Origin: Streptomyces globosus
GTDB taxonomy: Bacteria > Actinomycetota > Actinomycetes > Streptomycetales > Streptomycetaceae
Direction: 5' to 3'
DNA length: 64,000 bases
Assembly (NCBI RefSeq): GCF_003325375.1
Contig: NZ_CP030862.1
Coordinates: 3,351,501-3,415,500 of the forward strand
Part shown: piece by piece, positions 53,906-63,127 of the stretch
Numbering within the stretch: position 1 is the stretch's first letter
Layout: every line of letters starts with the position of its first letter
Position numbers and translations under genes: made by a program
The notes under the pieces: model-generated
What the model was told of the DNA's origin: nothing
The model's input: only the letters and a program-made list of their open reading frames with translations
Databases searched by the model: none

Positions 53906-54586
53906 GTGCGAGGCACAGGGGGCAAGGCGGCCAAAGCGGCCGTTCTGTTGGCGGGACTGGCGGGACTGGCGGCCTGCGGGCCCGCGGAGTCGAAGGGCGC
54001 CTCCGCGGCGGGGGCTTCGCAGGCGTCCTCGGCGGGAACGCCCGCGCCGAGTGCGGACGCCGCCTCCGCGGCCCCGCCGGCGGGGTCCGCCGGAGCGGCC
54101 GGCAGCCCGTGCACGCTGCCCGTCGCCTTCGACCTGGCGCAGGACTGGAAGCCGAAGGCCGTCACGCACGCCGGCGACGAGGAGTTCGCCGCCCTGTTCA
54201 AGCAGGGTGGAACGACCCTGGCCTGCGAGATCGACGCCAAGCCGGCCGGGCACCTCGGCTTCCTGCGCGTCTGGGTCGCCGACACGCCCACCGCGGCCGG
54301 CGACGCCCGCCGCGTGCTGGAGGCCTTCATGGCCGGGGAGAAGGCCAAGGGCGCACCCGCCTACGCCGACCTGCGGGCCGGGACCGGCGACAGCAGCCTC
54401 CCGGCGGTCGAGGCCCGGTACGAGACGGCACCGCTCGACGAGCCGAAGAAGGAGCGCGCCCTGGCGGTGGTCACCCCCGGCGGCAAGGCCGTCGTCCTCC
54501 AGCTGGGCGGTTTCGACACCGCGGAGCACGACGCGATGCTGCCCGCCTACCGGATGGCCGTCCGGTCGCTCCGGCCGACCGGCTGA
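53906..54586 (+). CDS. Secreted lipoprotein of unknown function
   Basis: 226 residues from GTG at 53906. Lipobox LAGLAACGPA; about 45 residues of Ala/Ser/Gly/Pro linker; a mature domain beginning CTLPVAFDLAQDWKPKAV, then GHLGFLRVWVADTPTAAGDA and KAVVLQLGGFDTAEHD. This is the pattern of Streptomyces lipoproteins with an unnamed about 150-residue domain. Divergent from the GNAT gene. Confidence 0.82.
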   Translation: MRGTGGKAAKAAVLLAGLAGLAACGPAESKGASAAGASQASSAGTPAPSADAASAAPPAGSAGAAGSPCTLPVAFDLAQDWKPKAVTHAGDEEFAALFKQGGTTLACEIDAKPAGHLGFLRVWVADTPTAAGDARRVLEAFMAGEKAKGAPAYADLRAGTGDSSLPAVEARYETAPLDEPKKERALAVVTPGGKAVVLQLGGFDTAEHDAMLPAYRMAVRSLRPTG

Positions 54587-54685
54587 CCCGCCCCGGCCGC
54601 CGCTCCCGACACGGCCTCAGGCCCGCCTGCGGCCCGGGGCCCCGTATGCCGCCGGCCCAGGGCCGGCCCGGGGCCACAAGCGGAG

Positions 54686-55096
54686 TCACACGGTGTCCGG
54701 GGTCCTCACCACGCACAGGGCCCAGATGACGGCGGTGTACATGGCGATGGCCACGAGCGACCACAGCGGGTAGTACGGCAGGGACAGGAAGTTGATGATG
54801 ACCAGGATGCCCGCGAGGACGACCCCGCCGACCCGCGCCCACCGCGACGGCTTCATCAGGCCGAGGCCGATGGCGACGGCGAGGAGGCCGAAGACCAGGT
54901 GCAGCCATCCCCAGGCCGTCAGGTCGAACTTGAACAGGTAGTTGGGCGTGCTGACGAAGACCTCGTTCCGCGCGATGGCCATCAGGCCGCGGAAGAAGTC
55001 GAGGATGCCGAAGACGATCAGCATCACGGACGCGAAGACGACCAGACCGCTCGCGAAGGGGTGGTACCCCTCCCGGCCCGTCTGCGTGGTTGTCAT
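54686..55096 (-). CDS. DUF7144-type four-helix membrane protein
   Basis: 136 residues. Four membrane helices (LVVFASVMLIVFGILDFFRG, LHLVFGLLAVAIGLGLM, VVLAGILVIINFLSLP, LVAIAMYTAVIWALCVV) separated by WARV; typical of the small actinobacterial family often found among stress genes. Function unknown. Confidence 0.85.
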   Translation of the reverse strand: MTTTQTGREGYHPFASGLVVFASVMLIVFGILDFFRGLMAIARNEVFVSTPNYLFKFDLTAWGWLHLVFGLLAVAIGLGLMKPSRWARVGGVVLAGILVIINFLSLPYYPLWSLVAIAMYTAVIWALCVVRTPDTV

Positions 55097-55186
55097 GGCT
55101 TCGACTCCGATCGTGGGCGTTCCCCGAGTGCCGGCACCCGCGAGGGGTGCCGGAACCGACTGTGCGGCACGGACGGCCCGGGCGGA

Positions 55187-55975
55187 TCACCCGCGGGAGG
55201 TGAGCCGTGCGTACCAGGCGGACCCGGCCGCCCACTGCCCGAGGGCCAGCCCGGCGACGGCCACCACGAACGCCGCGACGAGCCAGGTCAGCAGGGTGAA
55301 GACCGGGCCGAGCATGCCGAACTCCTCATACCCGCGCCTCATCGCGACCGGCATCACGAGCCCCGACGCGTACGCGAAGAGGACCATTCCCGTCCCGGTG
55401 AGCAGCGCGCCCGGCAGCAGCGGAAGCCAGCCGATCCGCGCGCACAGCATCAGGTGCTGCGTCCACCACCACAGCAGGACGGACACCGCCAGCGACAGCA
55501 GGAAGCCGGGCGCCGGCCCCCACCCGAAGCCGCGGCGCAGCGGCGCCTGAGCGAACAGCACCACCAGCCACACGGCAAGCCAGGCAACCCAGCGCCACGC
55601 CACGCTGAGGATGCTCGCCTTCGGCAGGCGCCAGCACCGTTCGCACACGGCCTGCAGGGCCCGGCTCACCGCCGTCGCCGACAGCATCGCCACGACGATC
55701 CCCACGGCTCCCGACGCGTCGCGCACCGTACCGCTCGCGCCGTACGCGGTGCGCACCTCCTGGAGGGTGTCGCCGCTGATGCCGAGGACCGCGGTCAGCG
55801 ACTCGGACATCAGCTCCTTCATCGGCGGCGGCGCGAACGCCGCCACCACGAGGAGGAGGGGGATCGCGGCCAGGAAGGTCTGGGCGGCCAGCCGGAACGC
55901 GCTGTCCAGCGGGTTCACCTCCATGAGGCGGCCGGTGAACCGCCGCAGCCGCGCCCGCGCCGCGGGCAGCCTCAT
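55187..55975 (-). CDS. YihY/BrkB-family membrane protein
   Basis: 262 residues, six helices. FRLAAQTFLAAIPLLLVVAA, VSRALQAVCERCWRLPKAS, SVLLWWWTQHLM and LGPVFTLLTWLVAAFVVAVA follow the YihY/UPF0761 pattern, but the N-terminus is shorter than in classic members. ATGA overlap with the next membrane protein shows joint expression. Confidence 0.82.
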   Translation of the reverse strand: MRLPAARARLRRFTGRLMEVNPLDSAFRLAAQTFLAAIPLLLVVAAFAPPPMKELMSESLTAVLGISGDTLQEVRTAYGASGTVRDASGAVGIVVAMLSATAVSRALQAVCERCWRLPKASILSVAWRWVAWLAVWLVVLFAQAPLRRGFGWGPAPGFLLSLAVSVLLWWWTQHLMLCARIGWLPLLPGALLTGTGMVLFAYASGLVMPVAMRRGYEEFGMLGPVFTLLTWLVAAFVVAVAGLALGQWAAGSAWYARLTSRG

Positions 55976-57339
55976 CCCGGGCGCAGGCCGGATCCGTGCC
56001 CCGTCCCGTTCCCGCCCGTACCGCGGCGGGAATCACCCGTGGCCGCGGCGAGGATGCCCAGGACGACCAGGAGGAGGACGACGATGCCGAACACGAGGGC
56101 CACCACTCCCGGTGTCGGGTAGTTCCACAGCAGCAGCGCGAGCGCGCCGCCGGCGATGACCAGGCCGGTCGTCCACGCCCGGTGCTCCTGCAGCCAGTGG
56201 CCCGTGGAGCCCGTGCGCATGCCCAGGTGTTCCAGGGCCCGGCCGGCCGCGCCGGTGGAGCGGACCCCGGTCCGGCGGACGAGCCGGGCGCCGCGCCCGG
56301 GCCCGTACAGGTAGGCGGCCAGCGCGGTCACCACGGACAGGACGAGGAGCGTGCGCGTGCTCAGCCGCAGGAAGCGTACGAACGTGTCGTACACGGCGGC
56401 TGCGGCGTCCGGCGGGAGGGTCGCCGGGGGGACCGAGTCGAGGTAGATCCGCCGGGCCACGGCCAGGCCGACGAGCAGCAGGAGCATCATCACGAACACC
56501 CCGACGGCGGTGGCCATCAGCCACACCCGGTGCGCGGGAGCGGCCCACACACCCAGGGCGGCCAGCACGAGCACGGCGACGGGCAGCCACACGCCGAGGG
56601 TGTTCAGCAGCCGCATCGCGTCCTGGGCCTCGTTGAGCTTGTCGACCTGGAGCAGCGGCACCTGCTTGTTCACCTCGGGTATGGCGGAGGCCTTCCCGAA
56701 GCCGGACTCGACGAGGCGCTGCTTGAGCTCGTCGGTCAGCGTGCCGATGTCCAGCACGATGGTGTCCCCGCTGGCCTGGACGGCGCTCGACCCCTCACCG
56801 GTCAGCACCTTCTCCACCGCGGCCTGGGCCCGCCGGTTGGCCTCCGTCCACACCGTCTCGAACTGGTCGCTGGTGACGACCTTCGACACGACGGCGCGGA
56901 CCGCGGAGGTCAGGGCGCTCCTCAGCGGGCCTTCCAGCGCGTCGGACCTCTCCACCACGGCGGGCGGGGCGTCCGCCTGCTCCAGGGCCCGCTGAAGGGC
57001 CTCGGTGACGGCCTTGACGTCGACGTTCGCGACCACCGCGTTCGTCAGCTTGTCGGTGACCGCGTTCTGTACGGCCGGTTCCTGCGCGAGCGGGGCGACC
57101 GTCTGCACGTACCGGTCCTGGTCGGAGACCGTGTTGTGCAGCCAGGCCGCGATGACGCCGACCGGCGACAGCAGCAGCGCCAGCAGGAGCAGGACCGTCG
57201 CGCCGGTGTAGCGCAGCCGCCGGTGGCGTACCGCGGCGGACTTCCGCAAGCGTTCGTACTCCGCGCGCTCCTGCGGGGTCAGCGGGCGTTCCGCGGCGGG
57301 GGTCCCGCCCTCGTCGGGGCCCGGTGCGGTGGGGTCCAT
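55972..57339 (-). CDS. Large membrane protein with extracytoplasmic domain
   Basis: 455 residues. One helix near 45-65 (TGATVLLLLALLLSPVGVIA), an outer helical domain of about 170 residues (WLHNTVSDQDRYVQTVAPLA, VQNAVTDKLTNAVV), then helices at about 245-300, 330-350 and 400-440. Common in streptomycetes as a hypothetical membrane protein; function unknown. Coupled to the YihY gene. Confidence 0.82.
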   Translation of the reverse strand: MDPTAPGPDEGGTPAAERPLTPQERAEYERLRKSAAVRHRRLRYTGATVLLLLALLLSPVGVIAAWLHNTVSDQDRYVQTVAPLAQEPAVQNAVTDKLTNAVVANVDVKAVTEALQRALEQADAPPAVVERSDALEGPLRSALTSAVRAVVSKVVTSDQFETVWTEANRRAQAAVEKVLTGEGSSAVQASGDTIVLDIGTLTDELKQRLVESGFGKASAIPEVNKQVPLLQVDKLNEAQDAMRLLNTLGVWLPVAVLVLAALGVWAAPAHRVWLMATAVGVFVMMLLLLVGLAVARRIYLDSVPPATLPPDAAAAVYDTFVRFLRLSTRTLLVLSVVTALAAYLYGPGRGARLVRRTGVRSTGAAGRALEHLGMRTGSTGHWLQEHRAWTTGLVIAGGALALLLWNYPTPGVVALVFGIVVLLLVVLGILAAATGDSRRGTGGNGTGHGSGLRPG

Positions 57340-57431
57340 GCTTCCTCCTCACTGCCGCCCGGCGCGCCGGTGTTCGCAGGCGGGCAGCCCCGGCGACGGC
57401 ACGGTCGGACCTCCACCGTGCCCATCGCGCA

Positions 57432-57472
57432 CGGCCGCCTGCCTCACCCGTCCCAGGTGAGGCAGGCGGCCG
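57432..57472 (-). terminator. 17-bp perfect terminator after the exporter gene
   Basis: Arms 57432-57448 and 57456-57472 pair over 17 bp around loop CGTCCCA, 25 bp beyond the MFS stop. Confidence 0.85.
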
Positions 57473-57496
57473 GACACGGCGGCGCGGGCGGGCAGG

Positions 57497-59098
57497 TCAG
57501 GGCGAGGCCGGCGCCTCCGCCGTGCTGCCGGGCCGCTCTGCGGGCAGCCAGCGGCTGAAGGGCAGGCAGACCAGGGTGATGCCCCCGACGGCGAGGATCG
57601 CCGTCTTCAGGCCCCCGAGCTGCGCCTGCGCGTACTCGTCGACGAACGCGTCCGCCTCCGCAGGGGGCACTCCGGCGTCCTCCGCCGCCGCGCGCACCTG
57701 GTCGGTGGACAGGAAGCTGATGCCCTGGTCGATCGCGATACCGGTCTGCTCGCGCACCGCATCGGAGATGTCCGGGTTGTCCTCGATCTGCCGGACGAAG
57801 ACGGCGGAGAGCGCGACGACGAGCACCGACCCGATGAGGGCGGTGCCGAGCGAGGAGCCCAGGTTCTGCGCGGTGTACTGCAGGCCCCCGGCCTCGCTGC
57901 GCCGGTCCTCCGCGACGCTCGACTGCACGACGTTGCCCAGCTGGGAGGCGAGCAGGCCCATGCCGAGGCCGAGGACGGCCATAGCGCCGGCGAAGGACGC
58001 GTCGTCGAGGTCCGGCCGGATCGCCGCCAGCAGCCAGAGGATGGCGGCGAGCAGGACGAGCATGGCGACCCTCACCACAGTGCGCGGGGAGGCCACCCGG
58101 CCGAGCAGCGGGCCGCTCATCGCGGAGAGGAACATCATGACGGACACCGGCAGCAGCCGCAGGCCCGTCTCGAAGGCGTTGAGCCCCTGCACGATCTGCA
58201 GGTACAGCGGGATGACGAAGAACAGCCCCAGCAGGATCAGGTTCTGACCCAGCAGCATCGCGAGCCCCGCCCGCAGCGGAGGGACGCCGAACAGGGAGAA
58301 GTCGACGAGCGCGTCCCGGCCCCCGGCCTCGCGCCGCCGCTCCCACATCCGGAACAGCCACAGCAGGCCGCCGCCGGCGGCGACGACGAAGAGGGTGGGG
58401 GAGAAGCCGAAGACGGTGAACGGCGCGTCGCGCGGCTCCAGCCACCCCCACGTGCCGCTCTGCAGGATGCCCAGCACCACCCCGCCCAGCCCGAGCGCGG
58501 ACAGCACCGCGCCCACCCCGTCCAGCCGGGGCGGCCGGGCGGGCCGGGGCGGCTCCGTCACCCACCGCACCACGCACAGCATCGCGACCACGAGCACGAC
58601 CTCGCCAGCGAAGACGACGCGCCACGTCAGATACGTCGTCACCCAGCCGCCCAGCAGCGGCCCGATCGCGATGCCCGCCCCGGCCAGCCCGCCGATCACC
58701 CCGTAGGCGACGGCCCGGTCACGGCCCTGGTAGGCGCCCGCCACAAGGGCCGCCAGGGCGGGCAGGACCAGGGCGGCGCCCAGGCCCTCGATCACCGACC
58801 AGCCGATCGTCAGGACCCACAGCTCCGGCGAGACCGCCGTGATGGCCGAGCCCACCGCGTAGATGCACAGCCCCACGGTGAAGGCGCGGCGGCGGCCCAC
58901 CATGTCGCCGATCTTCCCGCCCGTGATCATCAACGCCGCCATCACCAGCGTGTACAGGGTGATCACGGCCTGGATGGCGGTGACGTCGGTGTCGAAGTCC
59001 TCCACCAGCGCGCTGATGGAGACGTTCATGACCGAGGTGTCCAGCACCATCAGGAACTGCGCGGCGCCCAGCACCAGCAGAGCCCGCCATCGCCGCAC
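57497..59098 (-). CDS. MFS drug exporter, DHA2 (14-helix) family
   Basis: 533 residues from GTG at 59098 (GGGAGGTGCG upstream); a longer start at 59146 is less likely. LDTSVMNVSISALVEDF and GKIGDMVGRRRAF (motif A between helices 2 and 3), VIGGLAGAGIAIGPLLGGWV (motif C of antiporters) are clear. Proton-driven export of drugs or dyes; no TetR-type regulator is adjacent. Confidence 0.92.
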   Translation of the reverse strand: MRRWRALLVLGAAQFLMVLDTSVMNVSISALVEDFDTDVTAIQAVITLYTLVMAALMITGGKIGDMVGRRRAFTVGLCIYAVGSAITAVSPELWVLTIGWSVIEGLGAALVLPALAALVAGAYQGRDRAVAYGVIGGLAGAGIAIGPLLGGWVTTYLTWRVVFAGEVVLVVAMLCVVRWVTEPPRPARPPRLDGVGAVLSALGLGGVVLGILQSGTWGWLEPRDAPFTVFGFSPTLFVVAAGGGLLWLFRMWERRREAGGRDALVDFSLFGVPPLRAGLAMLLGQNLILLGLFFVIPLYLQIVQGLNAFETGLRLLPVSVMMFLSAMSGPLLGRVASPRTVVRVAMLVLLAAILWLLAAIRPDLDDASFAGAMAVLGLGMGLLASQLGNVVQSSVAEDRRSEAGGLQYTAQNLGSSLGTALIGSVLVVALSAVFVRQIEDNPDISDAVREQTGIAIDQGISFLSTDQVRAAAEDAGVPPAEADAFVDEYAQAQLGGLKTAILAVGGITLVCLPFSRWLPAERPGSTAEAPASP

Positions 59099-59343
59099 TG
59101 CGCACCTCCCGGACCGGGACCGCCCCCGGAGCGTGACGGTCACCACCTGCCCACACGGTACGGACCCCCCGGGCGCGGGCCGCGCATTTGCCGACGCATG
59201 TCACCTGGCCGGGCCCGGCCGCGCCGGACGGGAGCACGCGGGCGAGCGCTCCGGCGGGGGCGGGATCCCGCGTACGGGCCGCCGCGGGCCGGGCCGGGCG
59301 ATACCGTAAGGGGGCCAGCCAGTTGAACTCCCAGGAGCTCCCG

Positions 59344-59571
59344 ATGAGCGAACAGCCGGCCCCCGCCGCCCGGCAGCAGCTGGATCCCGCAGCCGCCGAC
59401 GCGGTGCGCGCGTACGCCGCCCGCACCCGGGCCGGCGCCGACCGGTTCGCCGCCGCCCTGGAGGACATCGCCGCCAACGGGCTCCCCGCGCCGGAGGACT
59501 GCACGCCCTGGGAGGACCTCCGCGAGGCGCACCTGGCCCGCCTGGCCGCCCAGAGGCCGGCCGTCGCCTGA
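59344..59571 (+). CDS. Small hypothetical protein
   Basis: 75 residues, ATG at 59344 behind CAGGAGCTCCCG. QQLDPAAADAVRAYAARTRA, ADRFAAALEDIAANG and CTPWEDLREAHLARLAAQ: a helical protein with balanced charge. No family recognised; real by ribosome site and codon use. Confidence 0.65.
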   Translation: MSEQPAPAARQQLDPAAADAVRAYAARTRAGADRFAAALEDIAANGLPAPEDCTPWEDLREAHLARLAAQRPAVA

Positions 59572-59625
59572 CCCGGCGGCCCGCGACTCCGCGTGGGACC
59601 GGCGGGCGGGCCCGCCGACCGCCGG

Positions 59626-61068
59626 TCAGCCGCCGTCCGAGGGCAGCCAGCAACCGTGCAGGCCCAGCGGGACCCGTACGGGGATCCGAGCCCGGGCCAC
59701 CGGCCCGGACTCGGGTTCCCCGGCCGCGAAGACGAGGAACCAGCTCGTGCCGTCGGTGCGGTCGGTGGCGAACGTCAGCCAGTACCCGCGGTCCTCGGAC
59801 CCGCTGCCCGGCTCGGGCGCGAAGACGGGCTCGCCGACCGCGAGGTCGCCCGCCGCCCACACCTGCGAGGAGCCGGTGCCGGTGTCGTACCAGCGCACCG
59901 CGTCGTACTCGCCGGTCAGCAGGTCCGCCCGGCCCGTCCCGGAGGCGAACGCGGCGCGGCGGTGGGGCCGGCCGAGGAGCCGGTCGTCGATGCGCGGGAA
60001 CTCCACCCGGCAGTCGTCCAGCAGCGCGCGGGACAGGGTGCCGGAGGCCGGGTCGATGCGGGCGCGGGCCGGCCCGCCGGTCACCTCCGCCGCACCGTCC
60101 CCGCCCTTGTCGCCGCTGCCCAGGGTCAGCCGGCTCCACTCCACGTAGTCCAGGACCACCGCGGCGTCCGCCCCGGCGCCGTCGTCGTACGCGTTGACGG
60201 TGTGCCACAGCCAGAAGGCCTCGCCCTCCGCCCACCGCACCGGCCCGCCGTCCCTCGGCACCAGCGCCACGCGCGTGCCCCGCTCGGGCCGCCACGCGAG
60301 GAAGGAGCCCCCGGCCGCGGCGGCACGCAGGTCGAAGAAGGCGGGCGCGAGGACCAGGACCACGTATCGGGCGGTCAGAGCCATGTCATGGATCATCACC
60401 GGCTGGTCCGCGCCGTCGACGGGAGTCGGCCCGCGGGTGACGGCGCCGTCGCGGCCGATGACCGACCAGGTCAGGTACGGGGGCTCCAGGGCGTAGCAGA
60501 AGACCACCATCTCGCCCGTCACGGGATCGGTCTTGGGGTGGGCGGTGATCCCCGCCGGCAGGGCCCCGCCGAAGTCCTCGCGGCCGAGCGTCGCCAGCTC
60601 CGCGTCGATACGGTACGGGCACGCCGACTCGGCGAGGGCCAGCATCCGCCCCGCGTGCCGGACGACGTTGATGTCCGGCAGGTCCTTGAAGGTGCCGGCG
60701 AGCAGCGGCCCGACCTGGTCCGCATCCGGTGTGATCATCGATTCGAGCCCGCCCCACAGGGCCCGCCCGGCCCTCTCCTCGGCCGCCATCGCCGGGGTGC
60801 GGACGAAGCGGTTGCGGTAGCGGGCGCGGCCGCCGGAGAGGCGGACGCCGTGCAGCATGCCGTCGCCGTCGACGGGGTACAGGTACGACCCGATCGGCGT
60901 GAAGCGCGGATTGGGCCCGTTGCGCAGGTACAGGCCGTCGAGGGCGTCCGGGATCCGGCCGCTCACCTCCAGCTCCTCGACGTCGACCTCCTCGCTGACG
61001 GGGGCGAAGGGGCCCAGCAGGTGCGGGACGCGGGTGGGGTCGAAGCGGGGCGGCGACTGCGTGTTCAC
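59626..61068 (-). CDS. Carotenoid cleavage oxygenase
   Basis: 480 residues from GTG at 61068 (CGGAGGTAGCC upstream). LRNGPNPRF and the four iron-ligand His: His177 (ITAHPKTDP), His227 (VMIHDMAL), His289 (WLWHTVNAYDD) and His471 (GLHGCWLP). Cleaves carotenoid or stilbenoid double bonds with O2. With crtEIBYU 15 kb away it may form apocarotenoids from cluster products (inference). Confidence 0.93.
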   Translation of the reverse strand: MNTQSPPRFDPTRVPHLLGPFAPVSEEVDVEELEVSGRIPDALDGLYLRNGPNPRFTPIGSYLYPVDGDGMLHGVRLSGGRARYRNRFVRTPAMAAEERAGRALWGGLESMITPDADQVGPLLAGTFKDLPDINVVRHAGRMLALAESACPYRIDAELATLGREDFGGALPAGITAHPKTDPVTGEMVVFCYALEPPYLTWSVIGRDGAVTRGPTPVDGADQPVMIHDMALTARYVVLVLAPAFFDLRAAAAGGSFLAWRPERGTRVALVPRDGGPVRWAEGEAFWLWHTVNAYDDGAGADAAVVLDYVEWSRLTLGSGDKGGDGAAEVTGGPARARIDPASGTLSRALLDDCRVEFPRIDDRLLGRPHRRAAFASGTGRADLLTGEYDAVRWYDTGTGSSQVWAAGDLAVGEPVFAPEPGSGSEDRGYWLTFATDRTDGTSWFLVFAAGEPESGPVARARIPVRVPLGLHGCWLPSDGG

Positions 61069-61332
61069 GGCTACCTCCGGCCTCGCCCGCGGCACCGGCG
61101 CGGTCGGGAGGGAGGAATCCCGCCGGCCCGCGGACGCGTGTGTCGCCTTCCAGTCAAACGCGGACCGCCCGGGCGTGCCAGGCGCACACGCCACGGAGCC
61201 GCGGGGAGGCCGGCCCGTAAAGGGAGTGCGGAGACGCCGACCCCTCGGTGATCATCAAGTCCGCGCGGCCGCGGACCGGCCGCGGCATGACCGTCCGCAC
61301 ACCGCGGCGGCCGACGAGCTCGCAGGAGAACA

Positions 61333-62274
61333 ATGCACTTCCGCTCTGTCACCGAGGCCGACCTCGACCGCGTCGCGGCGGTGACCGTCGGGGACCCCGT
61401 CGGCTCGATATCCGCCGACCGCTACCGCGACGAGCTCGCCCAGGGCATGTACCGGCCCGAATGGTCCTGGATCGCCGAGGACGGCGACGGCATCGTCGGA
61501 CGGGCGCTGTGGTGGGGGCGGCCCGACAGCGGACACCCCGTGGCCCTGGACTGCCTGCACGTCGACGCCTCCGTACCGGACCGGGCGGCCCTCGCGACCG
61601 GGCTGCTCAAGGCGGGCCTGGAAGCCTTCGCGGCCCAGGGCGCGCCGGCGACCCCGCTGTACAACCTGGCGCTGCCCGCCGACTGGCGCGACCGGCCGGA
61701 CGTCACCGCCGCCGTGTCCTGGCGGACCGCCGCCGCGCACGCCGCCGGCCTGACCGACGAGGTGGAGCGGCTGCGCCTCGAATGGACCCCGCAGAGCGGG
61801 ACGCCGGTGCCCGCGGGGCGGCTGGTCTTCCACGAGGGGACCGACGAGGAGTTCCTCGACGCCTTCCGGCGTATCGCGGAGGGCAGCCTGGACGACGAGA
61901 CCCGCCGCAGCCTCGCCCGCGAGGGGGCCGAGGCGACCGCCCGCGGCGACATGGAGTTCTACCTGTCCTGCCCGGGGGAGCGCTCGTGGTGGCGCCTGGC
62001 CCGCACCCCCGGCGGCGAGCTCGTCGGGCCCGCCGTGCCGTCCGCGACCCCGTACCACCGCAACGTCGGCTACCTCGGCGTCGTGCCGGAGATGCGCGGC
62101 CGGGGCCACGTCGACGAGATCCTCGCCTGGATCACCCGGTTCCATGCCGAGGCCGGCGCACAGCGCGTCACCGCCACCACGGACACCGGGAACACGCCGA
62201 TGGCGGCCGCCTTCGCCCGCGCCGGATACCGGACCGCGGAGATCCGCCTGATCCACTCGGCGCCGGCCCGCTGA
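61333..62274 (+). CDS. Two-domain GNAT acetyltransferase
   Basis: 313 residues, ATG at 61333. N-terminal degenerate GNAT (FRSVTEADLDRVAAVTVGD) and C-terminal active-looking GNAT: GYLGVVPEMRGRGHVDEILA holds the acetyl-CoA loop, TTDTGNTPMAAAFARAGYR the C-terminal motif. Substrate unknown; upstream region has CAGGAG. Confidence 0.9.
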   Translation: MHFRSVTEADLDRVAAVTVGDPVGSISADRYRDELAQGMYRPEWSWIAEDGDGIVGRALWWGRPDSGHPVALDCLHVDASVPDRAALATGLLKAGLEAFAAQGAPATPLYNLALPADWRDRPDVTAAVSWRTAAAHAAGLTDEVERLRLEWTPQSGTPVPAGRLVFHEGTDEEFLDAFRRIAEGSLDDETRRSLAREGAEATARGDMEFYLSCPGERSWWRLARTPGGELVGPAVPSATPYHRNVGYLGVVPEMRGRGHVDEILAWITRFHAEAGAQRVTATTDTGNTPMAAAFARAGYRTAEIRLIHSAPAR

Positions 62275-62290
62275 CGGCGGAGCCCGCCAC

Positions 62291-62310
62291 GCGGCCCCCA
62301 CGGGGGCCGC
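62291..62310 (+). terminator. Terminator after the GNAT gene
   Basis: GCGGCCCC and GGGGCCGC form an 8-bp stem with a tight loop, 17 bp after the stop. Confidence 0.6.
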
Positions 62311-62471
62311 CTCCCGTCCCCGGAACCCGCGGAGGCTCAGCGGGCCTCGCCGCCTGCTCCGCCCGAGCCGCCCCGTTTCGTCCGGAAGGACCGGGCAAGA
62401 CGCATGGCGAGCCCTCCCGGCCGACCCACCGCCGGGGGGCGGCCCCCGCGCCCACGACCAGGGGAGGATCC

Positions 62472-62975
62472 ATGGACCACGCGCGTGCTCCGGCACTGGA
62501 AGCCCTGGAGGAGTCCGCCGAGTGGCTGCGCGCCCGCCGGCACGTCGACGCGGGCGGCTCCGACGCCTGCCGGATCAGCGCGTCGATCACCCACGCCGAC
62601 GACGACACCACCGAGGAGGTGCTGCTCGCCGCGCTCCGGGCTCTGGCCGGCCACGCGGACTCCCTGGAACGGCAGCCGCCCGTCCGCCTGCCCGACCCCT
62701 CCGACCTGGAGCTCGAACAGGCCGTGCTTCCGCGCGACGCGTTCTCCGGCCCGGCGGAGCACGTCCCCGCCGAACGGGCAGCGGGGCGGATTTCGGCCGA
62801 GCTGCTCAGCCCGTACCCGCCGGGCGTCCCGGCCGTCGCCCCCGGCGAGGTGATCACCGGGGAGGTCGTCGACCACCTGCAGAGCGGCGCCGCCCACGGC
62901 GTGATCGTCCCCGACGCCGCCGACACCTCCCTGCGCACGCTGCGTGTCGCCGCGGACACCCGGGCGGCCGCATAG
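62472..62975 (+). CDS. Stand-alone C-terminal region of an Orn/Lys/Arg decarboxylase
   Basis: 167 residues, ATG at 62472 with a GGGGAGGATCC ribosome site. CRISASITHADDDTTEEVLL, DLELEQAVLPRDAFSGPAE, ELLSPYPPGVPAVAPGEV and GVIVPDAADTSLRTLRV correspond to the end of the PLP domain and the C-terminal domain of family III (fold-I) basic amino acid decarboxylases, which are about 490 residues in streptomycetes. The PLP Lys and the whole N-terminal two thirds are absent, so it cannot be a decarboxylase alone. Remnant or re-used domain. Confidence 0.78.
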   Translation: MDHARAPALEALEESAEWLRARRHVDAGGSDACRISASITHADDDTTEEVLLAALRALAGHADSLERQPPVRLPDPSDLELEQAVLPRDAFSGPAEHVPAERAAGRISAELLSPYPPGVPAVAPGEVITGEVVDHLQSGAAHGVIVPDAADTSLRTLRVAADTRAAA

Positions 62976-63127
62976 GGCGCCCCGAAGAGGCCTCCGGCAC
63001 CCCCAAGGCCGCTGACGTGGCGAAATCCGACCCCTTCCGCAGGGAAATCCGGAGCCGGACCGCTTAGCCGCGCGGATGCGGGGCAGTGGCGCGGAAAGCG
63101 TCCGCCGTCAGCAGAAAGGGCCTCACC
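62976..63127 (+). promoter_or_regulatory. Upstream region of the sigma factor gene
   Basis: 150 bp between the decarboxylase fragment and the sigma gene. AT-richer than its surroundings around 63018-63060 (GAAATCCG repeated as GAAATCCGG), where a promoter is likely. No clear match to a known consensus. Confidence 0.3.

Noticed and set aside
57432..57472. 17-bp inverted repeat as an operator
   Set aside because: Its position 25 bp after a stop codon and its long GC stem fit a terminator better.
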